Origin: Actinomadura luteofluorescens
GTDB lineage: Bacteria; Actinomycetota; Actinomycetes; Streptosporangiales; Streptosporangiaceae
Reading direction: 5' to 3'
Length of the DNA stretch: 64,000 bases
NCBI RefSeq assembly: GCF_013409365.1
Contig: NZ_JACCBA010000001.1
Span: forward strand, 6,262,001-6,326,000
Made by a program: the position numbers and the translations under genes
Shown here: positions 52,258-60,427 of the stretch, piece by piece
Layout: the number at the start of each line of letters is the position of its first letter
How positions within the stretch are numbered: position 1 is the stretch's first letter
Notes under the pieces: generated by a model
What the model saw: only the letters and a program-made list of their open reading frames with translations
Databases searched by the model: none
Told to the model about the DNA's origin: nothing

Positions 52258-53405
52258 TTCGTCAGCTCCGGGACGTCGAGGCGGCGGCCCTCCCGCCACG
52301 CCCGCAGGCCCAGCTCGGCGAGCTGGACGCCGCGTGCCCCCTCGTAGAAGTCCCAGGGGAAGGGGCCGTCGTCGGCGACGTGGCGCAGGAACATCTCCCA
52401 CTGGGCCTTGAAGCCGTTGTCGAACTCGGTGTTGTCGGGGATCTCCTGCCACTGGGAGCGGAAGTCCTCGGTGGCGGGCAGGTCGGGGTTCCACACCGGC
52501 TTCGGCGTCATCGTGCGGTGCTGGACGCGGCAGCGCCGCAGCCCCGCGACCGCCGACCCCTCCGTGCCGTCGACCTGGAACTCCACCAGCTCGTCGCGGA
52601 ACACCCGGGTGGTCCACGAGGAGTTGATCTGGGCGACGATCCCGCCCTCCAGCTCGAAGATCCCGTAGGCGGCGTCGTCGGCGGTGGCCTCGTAGGGCTT
52701 GCCGTGCTCGTCCACCCGCTCGCCGATGTGCGTCGCGCCCAGCGCCTGCACCGACCGCACCGGCGCGATCACCCCGTCCAGCACGTACCGCCAGTGGCAG
52801 AACATGTCCAGGATGATGCCGCCGCCGTCCTCGGCGCGGTAGTTCCAGCTGGGGCGCTGGGCCTCCTGCCAGTCGCCCTCGAACACCCAGTACCCGAACT
52901 CGCCGCGCACCGAGAGGATCCGGCCGAAGAACCCGCCGTCCACCAGCCGCTTGAGCTTGAGCAGCCCCGGCAGGAACAGCTTGTCCTGCACCACGCCGTG
53001 CTTGACCCCGGCCTCCTCGGCGAGGCGGGCCAGGGCGAGCGCCTCGCCGAGGTCCTCGGCGAGGGGCTTCTCGGTGTACACGTGCTTGCCGGCGGCCACC
53101 GCCGCGCGGATCGCCTCGACCCGCGCGCCGGTGACCTGGGCGTCGAAGTAGATGTCGATGTCCGGACGCGCCAGCGCCTCGGCCAGGTCGGTCGTCCACG
53201 CCGTCAGCCCGTGGCGTTCGGCCAGTTCGCGCAGCTTGACCTCGCTGCGTCCGACGAGCACCGGCTCCGGCCACAGCACGGTGCCCTCGGCCGTGCGGAC
53301 CCCGCCCTGCTCCCTGATCGCGAGGATCGAGCGCAGAAGATGCTGGCGGTACCCCATCCGGCCGGTGACGCCGTTCATGACGATCCCGATGGACCTGCGT
53401 GCCAT
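52254..53405 (-). CDS. Gfo/Idh/MocA family oxidoreductase
   Basis: This is a 383-residue NAD(P)-dependent dehydrogenase. The Rossmann start is GIVMNGVTGRMG, a variant of the usual GxGxxG, and the catalytic motif EKP lies at residues 112-114 (YTEKPLAEDL). The second domain contains WNYRAEDGGGIILDMFCHW, with the conserved Asp and His that help deprotonate the substrate. It should oxidise a sugar or polyol hydroxyl, often at C3. It leads the coupled run dehydrogenase-DUF993-isomerase-permease, each joined by 4-bp overlaps. Confidence 0.9.
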   Translation of the reverse strand: MARRSIGIVMNGVTGRMGYRQHLLRSILAIREQGGVRTAEGTVLWPEPVLVGRSEVKLRELAERHGLTAWTTDLAEALARPDIDIYFDAQVTGARVEAIRAAVAAGKHVYTEKPLAEDLGEALALARLAEEAGVKHGVVQDKLFLPGLLKLKRLVDGGFFGRILSVRGEFGYWVFEGDWQEAQRPSWNYRAEDGGGIILDMFCHWRYVLDGVIAPVRSVQALGATHIGERVDEHGKPYEATADDAAYGIFELEGGIVAQINSSWTTRVFRDELVEFQVDGTEGSAVAGLRRCRVQHRTMTPKPVWNPDLPATEDFRSQWQEIPDNTEFDNGFKAQWEMFLRHVADDGPFPWDFYEGARGVQLAELGLRAWREGRRLDVPELTK

Positions 53406-53475
53406 CCCGTTCCTTCCTAGCCTGTCGTGTGTCGAGTGCGGCGCGCCCTCTGGCGTGCCTGGCGGAGCGCGCCGG

Positions 53476-54294
53476 TCAGTCGGCCGCGCCGCCCGCGCCG
53501 AGGAGCCCGCGCACGCGATTGGTGACGCGGGCGAACTCCGGGCGGGCCATCGTCTCGGCGTAGTCGCGCTCGGCGGGCAGGTCGACGTCGATGATCTCGG
53601 CGATCGACCCGGGCCGGTCGGTCATCACCACGACGCGGTCGGCCAGGTAGGCGGCCTCCGCGATGGAGTGCGTGACCAGCAGGACGGTCGTGCCCGTCTC
53701 CCGCCAGATCCGGTTCATCTCGATGTTGAGCTGCTCGCGGGTGAGGGCGTCGAGCGCGCCGAACGGCTCGTCCATCAGCAGGACGGGCGGCTCGTGCAGC
53801 AGCGCCCGGCACAGCGCGACCCGCTGCTGCATGCCGCCGGACAGCTCGTGCGGCAGCGCGTCCTCGAAGCCCTGCAGGCCCGTCATCTCGATCAGCTCGG
53901 CGGTCCGCTTGCGCGCCTGCTCGGACGGCATCTTGCGCATCTCCGCCTGCAGCAGGATGTTCTTGCGGGCGCTGCGCCATTCCAGCAGCGCGGCCCGCTG
54001 GAACACGTAGCCGATGTCGTGGCGCGGTCCCGAGACCTTGTCGCCGCGCAGCCGCACGTCCCCGGTCGAGGGCTTCAGCAGCCCCGCGACCAGCTTCAGC
54101 ATCGTGGACTTGCCGCAGCCGGACGGGCCGACGATCGCGACGAACTCGCCCATCGGGACGTCCAGCGACACCTCGCGCAGGGCGGTGACGTCGCGCTTGC
54201 GGGTGCGGAACCGGACGGCGACCTCGTCGAGGCTGACGGCCGTCTCCCGGCCGGTGTCCCGCTTCGCGGTGGATTGCTCGCTCATGGTCCTCAT
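53476..54294 (-). CDS. ABC transporter ATPase (nitrate/sulfonate/taurine-type)
   Basis: This is a 272-residue nucleotide-binding subunit. Walker A is GPSGCGKST, the signature is LSGGMQQR, Walker B is LLMDEPFGALD and the switch His is in TVLLVTHSIAEA. It is closest to the SsuB/TauB/NMT1 group. It follows the substrate-binding protein by 11 bp. ATG 54294 or ATG 54285 are both possible starts; the former is closer to the preceding stop. It energises import together with the permease and binding protein. Confidence 0.92.
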   Translation of the reverse strand: MRTMSEQSTAKRDTGRETAVSLDEVAVRFRTRKRDVTALREVSLDVPMGEFVAIVGPSGCGKSTMLKLVAGLLKPSTGDVRLRGDKVSGPRHDIGYVFQRAALLEWRSARKNILLQAEMRKMPSEQARKRTAELIEMTGLQGFEDALPHELSGGMQQRVALCRALLHEPPVLLMDEPFGALDALTREQLNIEMNRIWRETGTTVLLVTHSIAEAAYLADRVVVMTDRPGSIAEIIDVDLPAERDYAETMARPEFARVTNRVRGLLGAGGAAD

Positions 54295-54305
54295 CGCTCG
54301 TCCCG

Positions 54306-55328
54306 TCAGGTCTGCGGCGCGGCCGACGACTGCCAGTACTCCGACGGCGCCTGCGCCTTCCCGATGACCCCGGCCTGCTGGAAGGTGGAGATCGTCTGCT
54401 TCCAGTCGTCCTCGGAGTTCACGCCGGGCGCCTTGCCCTGCGTCGCGGGGGTGTGCAACAGCGTCAGCGTGGTCTTGAACTGCTCGGTGAGCACCTTCTC
54501 GGGCGGCAGCTGCTCGGACGCGCCCGCCATGCTCGCGACGGCGCCCGCCTGGTCGGACTCCGCGGCCGTCCACGACTCGCTCGTGGCGGCGACCATCTCC
54601 TTGACCAGCTTCGCGTCGCTCTTCAGCTTCCGCTCGCCCGCCAGCAGGCCGTTGGAGAAGAAGTTCAGCCCGAAGTCGGAGTACCGCAGGTACGAGACCT
54701 CCTTGCCGGACTTGGCGGCCATCGTCGGGCCCTGGTCGTTCGCGAAGCCCATGAGCCCCTGGGTCTTGCCGGCGAGCACCGCGGCCATCTTCCCGGCCGG
54801 GTCGGTGTTCTGGACGGGGACGTCGCTCGCGCTCATCCCGTTCTTCTGCAGGAACACCGGGAAGGTGCGCGCCAGCGCGTCCCCTGCCGTCCCGGCGATC
54901 TTCTTGCCCTTCAGGTCGGCGGGCTTCTTGATCCCGGCCGAGGTGAACGACTGCACGGACGCGGGCGTCGTCTGCAGGAACACGCCGATGCTCTTGACCG
55001 GCATCCCCTTGTCGACGGCGGCGAGCAGCGCGGGCGTGTCGGCCCAGCCGAAGTCGGTCTGGCCGGCGCCGGTGGCCTGGACGGTCTTCTGCGAGCCCTG
55101 GCCCGCCTTGATCTCCAGGTCGATGCCGTGCTTCTCGAAGATGCCCTTCTTCTTGCCGTAGTAGAACGGCGCGTGCTCGCCGTAGGGGTACCAGTTCAGG
55201 GTCAGCGTGACCTTGGTGAGCTTCTTGCCCGAGGCGCTCGTGGTCTCGCCGGAGTCACCGCCGCAGGCGGCGCCGGTGAGTGCGAGTGCCGGCGCCATGA
55301 CGGCGATGGCGAGGGTGCGGAGTTTCAT
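54306..55328 (-). CDS. ABC transporter substrate-binding lipoprotein (NMT1/THI5-like)
   Basis: This is a 340-residue lipoprotein. The signal peptide ends at lipobox LTGAACGG, with Cys about residue 22. The mature part matches the NMT1/THI5/SsuA type: LTLNWYPYGEHAPFYYGKKKGIFEKHGIDL, then GAGQTDFGWADTPALLAAVDKG and AGKTQGLMGFANDQG. This family binds thiamine precursors, sulfonates, nitrate, aromatics or other small anions. The ligand is unknown. ATG 55328 has GGAGG 8 bases upstream. Confidence 0.9.
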   Translation of the reverse strand: MKLRTLAIAVMAPALALTGAACGGDSGETTSASGKKLTKVTLTLNWYPYGEHAPFYYGKKKGIFEKHGIDLEIKAGQGSQKTVQATGAGQTDFGWADTPALLAAVDKGMPVKSIGVFLQTTPASVQSFTSAGIKKPADLKGKKIAGTAGDALARTFPVFLQKNGMSASDVPVQNTDPAGKMAAVLAGKTQGLMGFANDQGPTMAAKSGKEVSYLRYSDFGLNFFSNGLLAGERKLKSDAKLVKEMVAATSESWTAAESDQAGAVASMAGASEQLPPEKVLTEQFKTTLTLLHTPATQGKAPGVNSEDDWKQTISTFQQAGVIGKAQAPSEYWQSSAAPQT

Positions 55329-55450
55329 AGGACGGCCCTCCGTAAAGGGGTGGGTTGTTCTCGGCCGTTGGTCTGTCGGGACGTCCCGTCCGGGAGATTC
55401 CGGGCGGGCGGTTCGGGTGGCGGGGGGCGTGCGTCTGCCGGGAGGCGCCG

Positions 55451-56320
55451 TCAGTAGGTGGTGGTGACGGCCTCGCCGCGGCGGCTGGCGTGCCACGGCA
55501 GCAGCAGCTTCTCCGCGACCTCCACGACGACGAACAGCACGACGCCGATGGCCGACATGACCAGCAGCCCGGCGAACAGCATCGGGGTGTCGAGATTGCC
55601 GTTGGCCTGCAGGATCACGTAGCCGAGCCCCTCGTTCGCGCCGACGAACTCGCCGACCACGGCGCCGGTGACGGCCAGGGTGACCGCGACCTTCAGGCCG
55701 GAGAACAGGTGCGGGAGCGACGCCGGCAGCCGGATCTTGGTGAACGTGGCCATCGGGCTCGCGCCCATCGTGGCCGACAGCTGGAGCATCTCCGGGTCCA
55801 CCGCCTTCAGCCCGGCGACCATCGAGATCACCACCGGGAAGAAGGCGATCAGAACCGCCACGACGATCTTGGGGCCGATGCCGAAGCCGAGCCACACCAC
55901 GAACAGCGGGGCGATCGCGATCTTCGGGATGACCTGCGCGAACAGCAGGATCGGATAGAGCGTGCGCTCGACCGTGGCCGAGTACACCATGAGCACCGCG
56001 GACGCGACGCCGATGAGCACCGCGAGCGCGAAGCCGATCAGGGTCTCGTACGTGGTGACCCACGTGTGGTGCCAGATGTAGCCCCACTTGTCGCCCATCA
56101 GCCGCAGCGTCGCGCCGGGCGAGGGGACGAGGTAGGCCTCCACCAGCTTGAAGGCGCTGATCGCCCACCACGCGGCGAAGCAGGCCACCAGCAGGGCGGC
56201 GGGCCGCCACGACCGTTCCAGGCCGTCGCGGACCCGTTCGCCCGCGCCGGGCCTGGCGCGTTCCACGACGCCGGCCGCCTCCGCCGAGGGCGGTGCGGCC
56301 GTCGTACCCTGACTCACCAT
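55451..56320 (-). CDS. ABC transporter permease (nitrate/sulfonate/taurine-type)
   Basis: This is a 289-residue permease of the BPD_transp_1 family, with about six helices. The EAA loop is seen as GASPMATFTKIRLPASLPHLFSGLK, which docks the ATPase. ATG 56320 follows GGAGGAACCC. It is the first gene of the long reverse run, and its promoter region holds the LacI operators. Together with the binding protein and ATPase it imports the pathway substrate. Confidence 0.9.
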   Translation of the reverse strand: MVSQGTTAAPPSAEAAGVVERARPGAGERVRDGLERSWRPAALLVACFAAWWAISAFKLVEAYLVPSPGATLRLMGDKWGYIWHHTWVTTYETLIGFALAVLIGVASAVLMVYSATVERTLYPILLFAQVIPKIAIAPLFVVWLGFGIGPKIVVAVLIAFFPVVISMVAGLKAVDPEMLQLSATMGASPMATFTKIRLPASLPHLFSGLKVAVTLAVTGAVVGEFVGANEGLGYVILQANGNLDTPMLFAGLLVMSAIGVVLFVVVEVAEKLLLPWHASRRGEAVTTTY

Positions 56321-56345
56321 GGGTTCCTCCGGACGGGGTGGTTCG

Positions 56346-56370
56346 GAAAGCGCGTTGAGAAAGCGCTTTC
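56346..56370. promoter_or_regulatory. Tandem LacI-type operators in the divergent control region
   Basis: An imperfect copy GAAAGCGCGTTG (56346-56357) and a perfect palindrome GAAAGCGCTTTC (56359-56370) have centres 13 bp apart. They lie 26-50 bp upstream of the ABC permease start, and about 92 bp upstream of the LacI gene, so LacI probably controls the transport/catabolic run and itself. The arrangement is that of 48846-48873. Confidence 0.8.
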
Positions 56371-56461
56371 TGATGTACCGTAAGAACCGGCACATGCCGC
56401 GGTCAAGAGGGTCTTCGCCAGGAACCCGCCGCGAGGGCCCGTGCCGGCCGAGGGGGCGTGG

Positions 56462-57520
56462 ATGACGGAAGCGGCCGAAGGGGAGCGCACCGGCGACCGG
56501 GCGTACGTGACCCTGCAGGACGTCGCGCGGGAGGCGAGCGTCTCGCTGGCCACCGCGTCCCGCGTCCTGAACGGGACCTCGCAGGTCCGCGCCGACCTGC
56601 GGGAACGCGTCCTGGCCGCGGCGGCCGAGCTGAGCTACACCCCGAACGCGCACGCCCAGGCCCTCGCCAGCTCCTCCAGCAAGTCCGTCGGCGTCGTCTG
56701 CCACGACGTCAGCGACCCCTACTTCGCCGCCATTGCCCGCGGCGTCATGCGCACCGCCGCCGAGCACGGGATGCTGGTGATGCTCGCCAGCACGTTCCGC
56801 GACCCGGCGCGCGAGGTCGAGTACGTGGCGATGCTGCGCGCCCAGCGGGCCCGCGCGATCCTGCTCATCGGGTCCGGCTTCGAGGACCGCGACTGGGAGC
56901 GGGCGATGGCCGCCGAACTCGACCCCTACCAGCGCACCGGCGGCCGCGTCGCCGTCCTCAGCCGGCACCGCAGCCTCAAGGTCGACGCCATCCTGCCGCA
57001 GAACCGGGAGGGCGCCGCCGCCCTCGCCCGCGCCCTGCTCGACCTCGGCCACCGCCGCTTCGGCGTGCTGACCGGCCCCCGCGCCCTCACGACCGTCCAC
57101 GACCGGCTCGGCGGGTTCACCGACGCGCTCGCCGACGCCGGCGTCCGCGTCGACCCCGGGCACATCGTCGAGGCCCCCTTCACCCGCGACGGCGGCTACC
57201 GGGCGGCGGTCGAACTGCTCAGCCGCGACAACCGTCCGACCTGCGTGTTCGCCGTCACGGACGTGATGGCGGTCGGCGCGCTCGCCGCCTTGCGCGACCA
57301 CGGCGTGTTAGTGCCGGAGGAGATGTCGCTCGCCGGATTCGACGACATCTCGATCGTCCGCGACCTGACCCCGGCGCTCACCACCGTCGCGCTGCCGCTG
57401 AACGCGATGGGGGAGCGCGTCATGGGCCTGGCCCTGCGCGAGCCCGCCACCCGCCGCAGCCGCATCGAGCGCGTCGCGGGCGAGGTGGTGCTGCGCGCCA
57501 GCACCGCACCGCCCGGCTGA
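56462..57520 (+). CDS. LacI family transcriptional regulator
   Basis: This is a 352-residue regulator. The N-terminal HTH (about residues 16-42) has VTLQDVAREASVSLATASRVLNG, followed by the hinge with PNAHAQALASSSS. The C-terminal periplasmic-binding-protein-like effector domain holds HDVSDPYFAAIARGV and ends with FDDISIVRDLTPALTTV. It should release the GAAAGCGCTTTC-type operators when a catabolic intermediate binds. ATG 56462 is preferred over GTG 56441 because an AGGGGG site lies about 8 bases before it. The enolase-superfamily gene follows 30 bp later in the same direction. Confidence 0.92.
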   Translation: MTEAAEGERTGDRAYVTLQDVAREASVSLATASRVLNGTSQVRADLRERVLAAAAELSYTPNAHAQALASSSSKSVGVVCHDVSDPYFAAIARGVMRTAAEHGMLVMLASTFRDPAREVEYVAMLRAQRARAILLIGSGFEDRDWERAMAAELDPYQRTGGRVAVLSRHRSLKVDAILPQNREGAAALARALLDLGHRRFGVLTGPRALTTVHDRLGGFTDALADAGVRVDPGHIVEAPFTRDGGYRAAVELLSRDNRPTCVFAVTDVMAVGALAALRDHGVLVPEEMSLAGFDDISIVRDLTPALTTVALPLNAMGERVMGLALREPATRRSRIERVAGEVVLRASTAPPG

Positions 57521-57550
57521 CCCGGGCGCCCGCTTCCCGGGAGACATGAA

Positions 57551-58675
57551 ATGAAGATCGAGAAAATCGAGACGTTCTGTGTCGCGCTGCCCACCCACCG
57601 CTCGTTCGGGGTGTCCGGAGGGGCGGTCGCCGTCGCCGGGCGGCCCAGCCTGCGCGTCCTCGTCAAGGTCAGCGCCGAGGGCGCGCACGGCTGGGGCGAG
57701 GCGACCCCCATCCCCGCCTGGACGTACGAGACCGCCGAGTCCATCGTCACCACCATCGACCGGTACCTCGCGCCCGCGATCATCGGCCGTCCCGCCTGGG
57801 ACCTCGACGGCGTGACGGCCGCCTTCGACCGCGCCGTCAACCGGGGCTTCAGCATCGGGGCGCCGCTCGCCAAATCCGCCGTGGACGTCGCCCTCCACGA
57901 CCTGCTCGGCCGCGCCGCCGGCGTCCCGCTGGGCGTCATGTGGGGCCAGCGCCGCCGGGAGACGATCGACCTCGGCTGGATCGTCTCCGGCCGTTCCCCG
58001 GGCGAGGTGGCGCAGAGCGTCGCCGAAGGCCGTGACCTGGGGTTTCGTGCCTTCAAGGTCAAGATCGGCCTGGGGCCCGAGGACGCCGAGGTCGTCGAGG
58101 CCGTCCGCCTGCACGCGGGCGACGAGGCGGCGCTCTGGGTGGACGCGAACCAGGGCTACACCGTCCGCTCGGCCATCACGATGGCGCGCCGCCTGGAGGA
58201 CCTCGGCGTGACCGCGTTCGAGCAGCCCCTCCCGGCCAACGACATCGCCGGCCTGCGACGCCTCCGCGACGCCTCCCCGATCCCGGTCGCCCTCGACGAG
58301 AGCCTCCGCCACCCGTCCGACCTGGCGACCTTCGTCCGCCTCGACGCGGTCGACGTCGCCATCGCGAAGGTCCAGCGCACCGGCGGCCTGACCCTGTCCC
58401 GCCGCCTGTGCGCCCTCGCGGAGGACTGCGGCGTCGCGCTGATGGGCTCCGGCCTCACCGACTCCGACCTCGGCCTCGCCGCGTCCCTGCACCTCTTCTC
58501 GGCTTTCGGCGTCGACACCCCGGTCGACCTCAACGGCCGCCAGTTCATCGAATCCCCGTACGCGGGCCCGACCGTCGAGATCCGCGACGGCACCGCCCGC
58601 GTCCCCGACGCCCCAGGCCTCGGCGTCGAGGTGGACGAGCGGACCGTCCGCGACCTGGCGGTCGACGTCCTCTAG
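57551..58675 (+). CDS. Enolase-superfamily enzyme (mandelate racemase/muconate lactonising type)
   Basis: This is a 374-residue protein with complete catalytic features. The base pair is Lys169-x-Lys171 (FKVKIG), metal ligands are Asp198 (WVDAN), Glu224 (FEQP) and Asp249 (LDES), and the opposing Lys273 is in IAKVQ. The K-x-K plus Lys pattern belongs to the MLE/dipeptide-epimerase subgroup, while the cluster suggests a sugar acid or a cycloisomerase role. It would remove an alpha proton next to a carboxylate, then dehydrate, racemise or lactonise. Located just after lacI and probably co-transcribed. Confidence 0.9.
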   Translation: MKIEKIETFCVALPTHRSFGVSGGAVAVAGRPSLRVLVKVSAEGAHGWGEATPIPAWTYETAESIVTTIDRYLAPAIIGRPAWDLDGVTAAFDRAVNRGFSIGAPLAKSAVDVALHDLLGRAAGVPLGVMWGQRRRETIDLGWIVSGRSPGEVAQSVAEGRDLGFRAFKVKIGLGPEDAEVVEAVRLHAGDEAALWVDANQGYTVRSAITMARRLEDLGVTAFEQPLPANDIAGLRRLRDASPIPVALDESLRHPSDLATFVRLDAVDVAIAKVQRTGGLTLSRRLCALAEDCGVALMGSGLTDSDLGLAASLHLFSAFGVDTPVDLNGRQFIESPYAGPTVEIRDGTARVPDAPGLGVEVDERTVRDLAVDVL

Positions 58676-58681
58676 ACGCGA

Positions 58682-58710
58682 AGAACCCGCCCGGGCCCCG
58701 GGCGGGTTCT
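58682..58710 (+). terminator. Terminator after the enolase-superfamily gene
   Basis: A perfect 12-bp stem (58682-58693 with 58699-58710) with loop GGCCC begins 7 bp after the stop, followed by a T/C-containing tail. It also lies 23 bp beyond the end of the converging 42-residue peptide gene. Confidence 0.85.
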
Positions 58711-58732
58711 CATCTATCGGCCTGAGAGGCCG

Positions 58733-58861
58733 TCAATGCGCGGCGAGCTCGTCCTCGGACACGTCGACCTCCGCGGGACGCTCGGAGTCCGGTTCCGCGG
58801 GCCGCCATTCGGGCCACGCGTCGATCTTGGTCCGCCGGGGGTTCGCCAGGGCGTTGTCCAT
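58733..58861 (-). CDS. 42-residue acidic peptide of unknown function
   Basis: This short open frame runs from ATG 58861 to TGA 58733-58735. AGGAGG lies 12 bases before the ATG, slightly far for a standard site. The peptide has a basic start (ANPRRTKID), an aromatic middle with two Trp (WPEWRP) and an acidic tail rich in Glu/Asp. No Cys, Ser/Thr pairs or signal peptide is seen. It looks like a small regulator or peptide precursor, but no modifying enzyme is adjacent. A DasR-like site lies 76 bp upstream of its start. Confidence 0.55.
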   Translation of the reverse strand: MDNALANPRRTKIDAWPEWRPAEPDSERPAEVDVSEDELAAH

Positions 58862-58933
58862 TGTTACCGCAGTCCTCCTGTTCAAGGCCGGGCCGGATCA
58901 ATAGATGGTCCCGGCGGGATGCCGGGTCCGCAA

Positions 58934-58949
58934 AATGGTCTAGACCGCG
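58934..58949. promoter_or_regulatory. DasR-like (dre) operator candidate
   Basis: The perfect palindrome GGTCTAGACC (58937-58946) lies in the 16-mer at 58934-58949, which matches the dre consensus ACTGGTCTAGACCAGT at 12 positions. It sits between the 42-residue peptide gene and the divergent NADAR gene. DasR is a GntR repressor relieved by glucosamine-6-phosphate. Confidence 0.5.
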
Positions 58950-59056
58950 GTTCCCATCCCGGGCCGCGGCAAACCTCATAACAACGTCAATCGATCATCC
59001 ATTCCCGGCGGGAAACGGGATGGACGGCGACGGCCGTCCCTGGCACGCTCTCACCC

Positions 59057-59584
59057 ATGGACGTCGCCGAGCTGATCCGCCTCCAGGAGCAGGGTGCGCG
59101 CCCGAAGTTCCTGTTCTTCTGGGGCCACCAGACCCCAGGTCGCGGCTACCTCAGCCAGTGGTGGCCGTCCCCCTTCACCGTCGGCGGCGTCACCTACGCG
59201 ACCGCCGAGCACTACATGATGGCGGAAAAGGCCCGCCTCTTCGGCGACGAGGAAACGGCCGCCGCCATCCTCGCCGCGCCCCATCCCCGCCGCGCGAAAG
59301 ACCTCGGCCGCCGCGTCCGCGACTTCGACGAGCAGACATGGCGCGACAATCGTGTGACCATTGTCACAAAGGCCAGCGAGGCCAAGTTCGCCCAGAACAA
59401 AGATCTTCGCGACTACCTCGCCGGCACCGGCGACCGCGTCCTCGTGGAAGCGAGCCCCCTCGACCGCGTCTGGGGCATAGGCCTGACCGCCGACGACCCC
59501 CGCGCCGAACACCCCGCCTCCTGGCAGGGCGAGAACCTCCTGGGCTTCGCCCTCATGACCGCCCGCGAGACGCTGTCCGCCTGA
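59057..59584 (+). CDS. NADAR family protein (YbiA-like N-glycosidase)
   Basis: This is a 175-residue protein with the NADAR signature: FFWGHQTPGRGYLSQWWPSPF at the start (fold opening), YATAEHYMMAEKARLF in the centre and VWGIGLTADDP.....WQGENLLGFALMTAR at the end. Members hydrolyse N-glycosidic bonds of ADP-ribosyl groups or riboflavin-pathway intermediates. All core residues appear intact. A 76-bp-long spacer with no ribosome-binding site precedes ATG 59057, so translation may be leaderless. Confidence 0.9.
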   Translation: MDVAELIRLQEQGARPKFLFFWGHQTPGRGYLSQWWPSPFTVGGVTYATAEHYMMAEKARLFGDEETAAAILAAPHPRRAKDLGRRVRDFDEQTWRDNRVTIVTKASEAKFAQNKDLRDYLAGTGDRVLVEASPLDRVWGIGLTADDPRAEHPASWQGENLLGFALMTARETLSA

Positions 59585-59662
59585 CCTCACCACCGGTCGA
59601 TCACCTTGCTTGTTCGAATATCGGATCGCTTGAGACCTGCGGACGGTGGCACGCTGCCTGCA

Positions 59663-60197
59663 TGGACCAAGCAGAGGCGCTGCTCATCGGGGGCCGGGCA
59701 GGCGTCGGCAAGACGACGGTGGGGTGGGAGGTCTCGGCGCTGCTGCGGGCCGCGCGGGTCCCGCACGCGATCATCGATGGGGACTTCATGGGGCAGGTGC
59801 ATCCGGCGCCGGAGGGGACCCGGACCGCGCCGAGATCACAGAGCGGAACCTGACCGCCGTGTGGGGGAACTACGCGCGATGCGGCTACCGCCGCCTGATC
59901 TACACCAACACCCTGAGCATCCTGCCCGAGGTGAACGGCATGTTCGAACGCGCCCTGGGGACGGAGACGCGGATCGTCCGTGTCCTGCTCACCGCCTCCG
60001 ACGCTACGGCGCGCGAGCGGCTGGTGCGCCGGGAGTTGGGCTCTGAACTGGAGCAGGAGCTTCAGGGCAGCGCCCGCAAGGCACGATTCCTGGACCAGCA
60101 CGCCCCCGCCGACACGGTACGAGTGACGACGGACGCGCGAACCGTCACGGACATCGCAAACGAGGTAGTGACCGCCACCGGCTGGACCGCAGTCTGA
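59663..60197 (+). pseudogene. P-loop kinase gene with a frameshift
   Basis: The first part (ATG 59663 on) encodes a kinase start with Walker A GGRAGVGKTT and HAIIDGDFMGQVHP. After HPAPEG the frame breaks at about 59812-59820 and stops at 59853. The +1 frame continues with DPDRAEITERNLTAVWGNYARCGY.. to TGA 60197, including IYTNTLSILPEV and a C-terminal helical region, so the two halves together give one protein of about 178 residues. The break falls in a GGGG run: adding one G restores a continuous reading frame. It could be a true decay, a sequencing error or a programmed shift. The intact relatives are small AAA_18-like kinases of unknown substrate. Confidence 0.8.
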
Positions 60198-60277
60198 TTT
60201 GGGCCGCTGTCTGACCTGGATCGCTGTCTGACCTGGATCGCTGTCTGATCTGGGCCGCTGCCTGATCTGGACTGAGG
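60193..60277. repeat. Five tandem 17-bp repeats
   Basis: Five consecutive 17-bp units begin at 60193, 60210, 60227, 60244 and 60261. The second and third are identical (TCTGACCTGGATCGCTG), and the others differ by a few bases. The first unit overlaps the stop of the broken kinase gene, so the repeats begin at the gene end. Confidence 0.85.
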
Positions 60278-60387
60278 ACGTCTTGCCGTAAGTCATGTCT
60301 GATTCGGACGGTGCGCTGATGATGTTCGTGGGATAGCGCGCCGCGTGACATTCGATCTCGCGAGGCGTGCCTTTTATGGGAGGTGTT

Positions 60388-60427
60388 GGGGCGGGGCGGG
60401 GCGGGGCGGGGCGGGGCGGGGCGGGGC
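60388..60427 (+). repeat. (GGGGC)8 pentanucleotide tract
   Basis: Eight uninterrupted GGGGC units lie at 60388-60427. The G-runs of four separated by one C can form G-quadruplexes on the + strand, and such tracts vary in length by slippage. Confidence 0.95.

Noticed and set aside
50312..58675. Classification as a known C-glycoside or inositol pathway
   Set aside because: DUF6379-like small subunits and iol-type enzymes are missing; the set matches only partly, so the substrate is left open.
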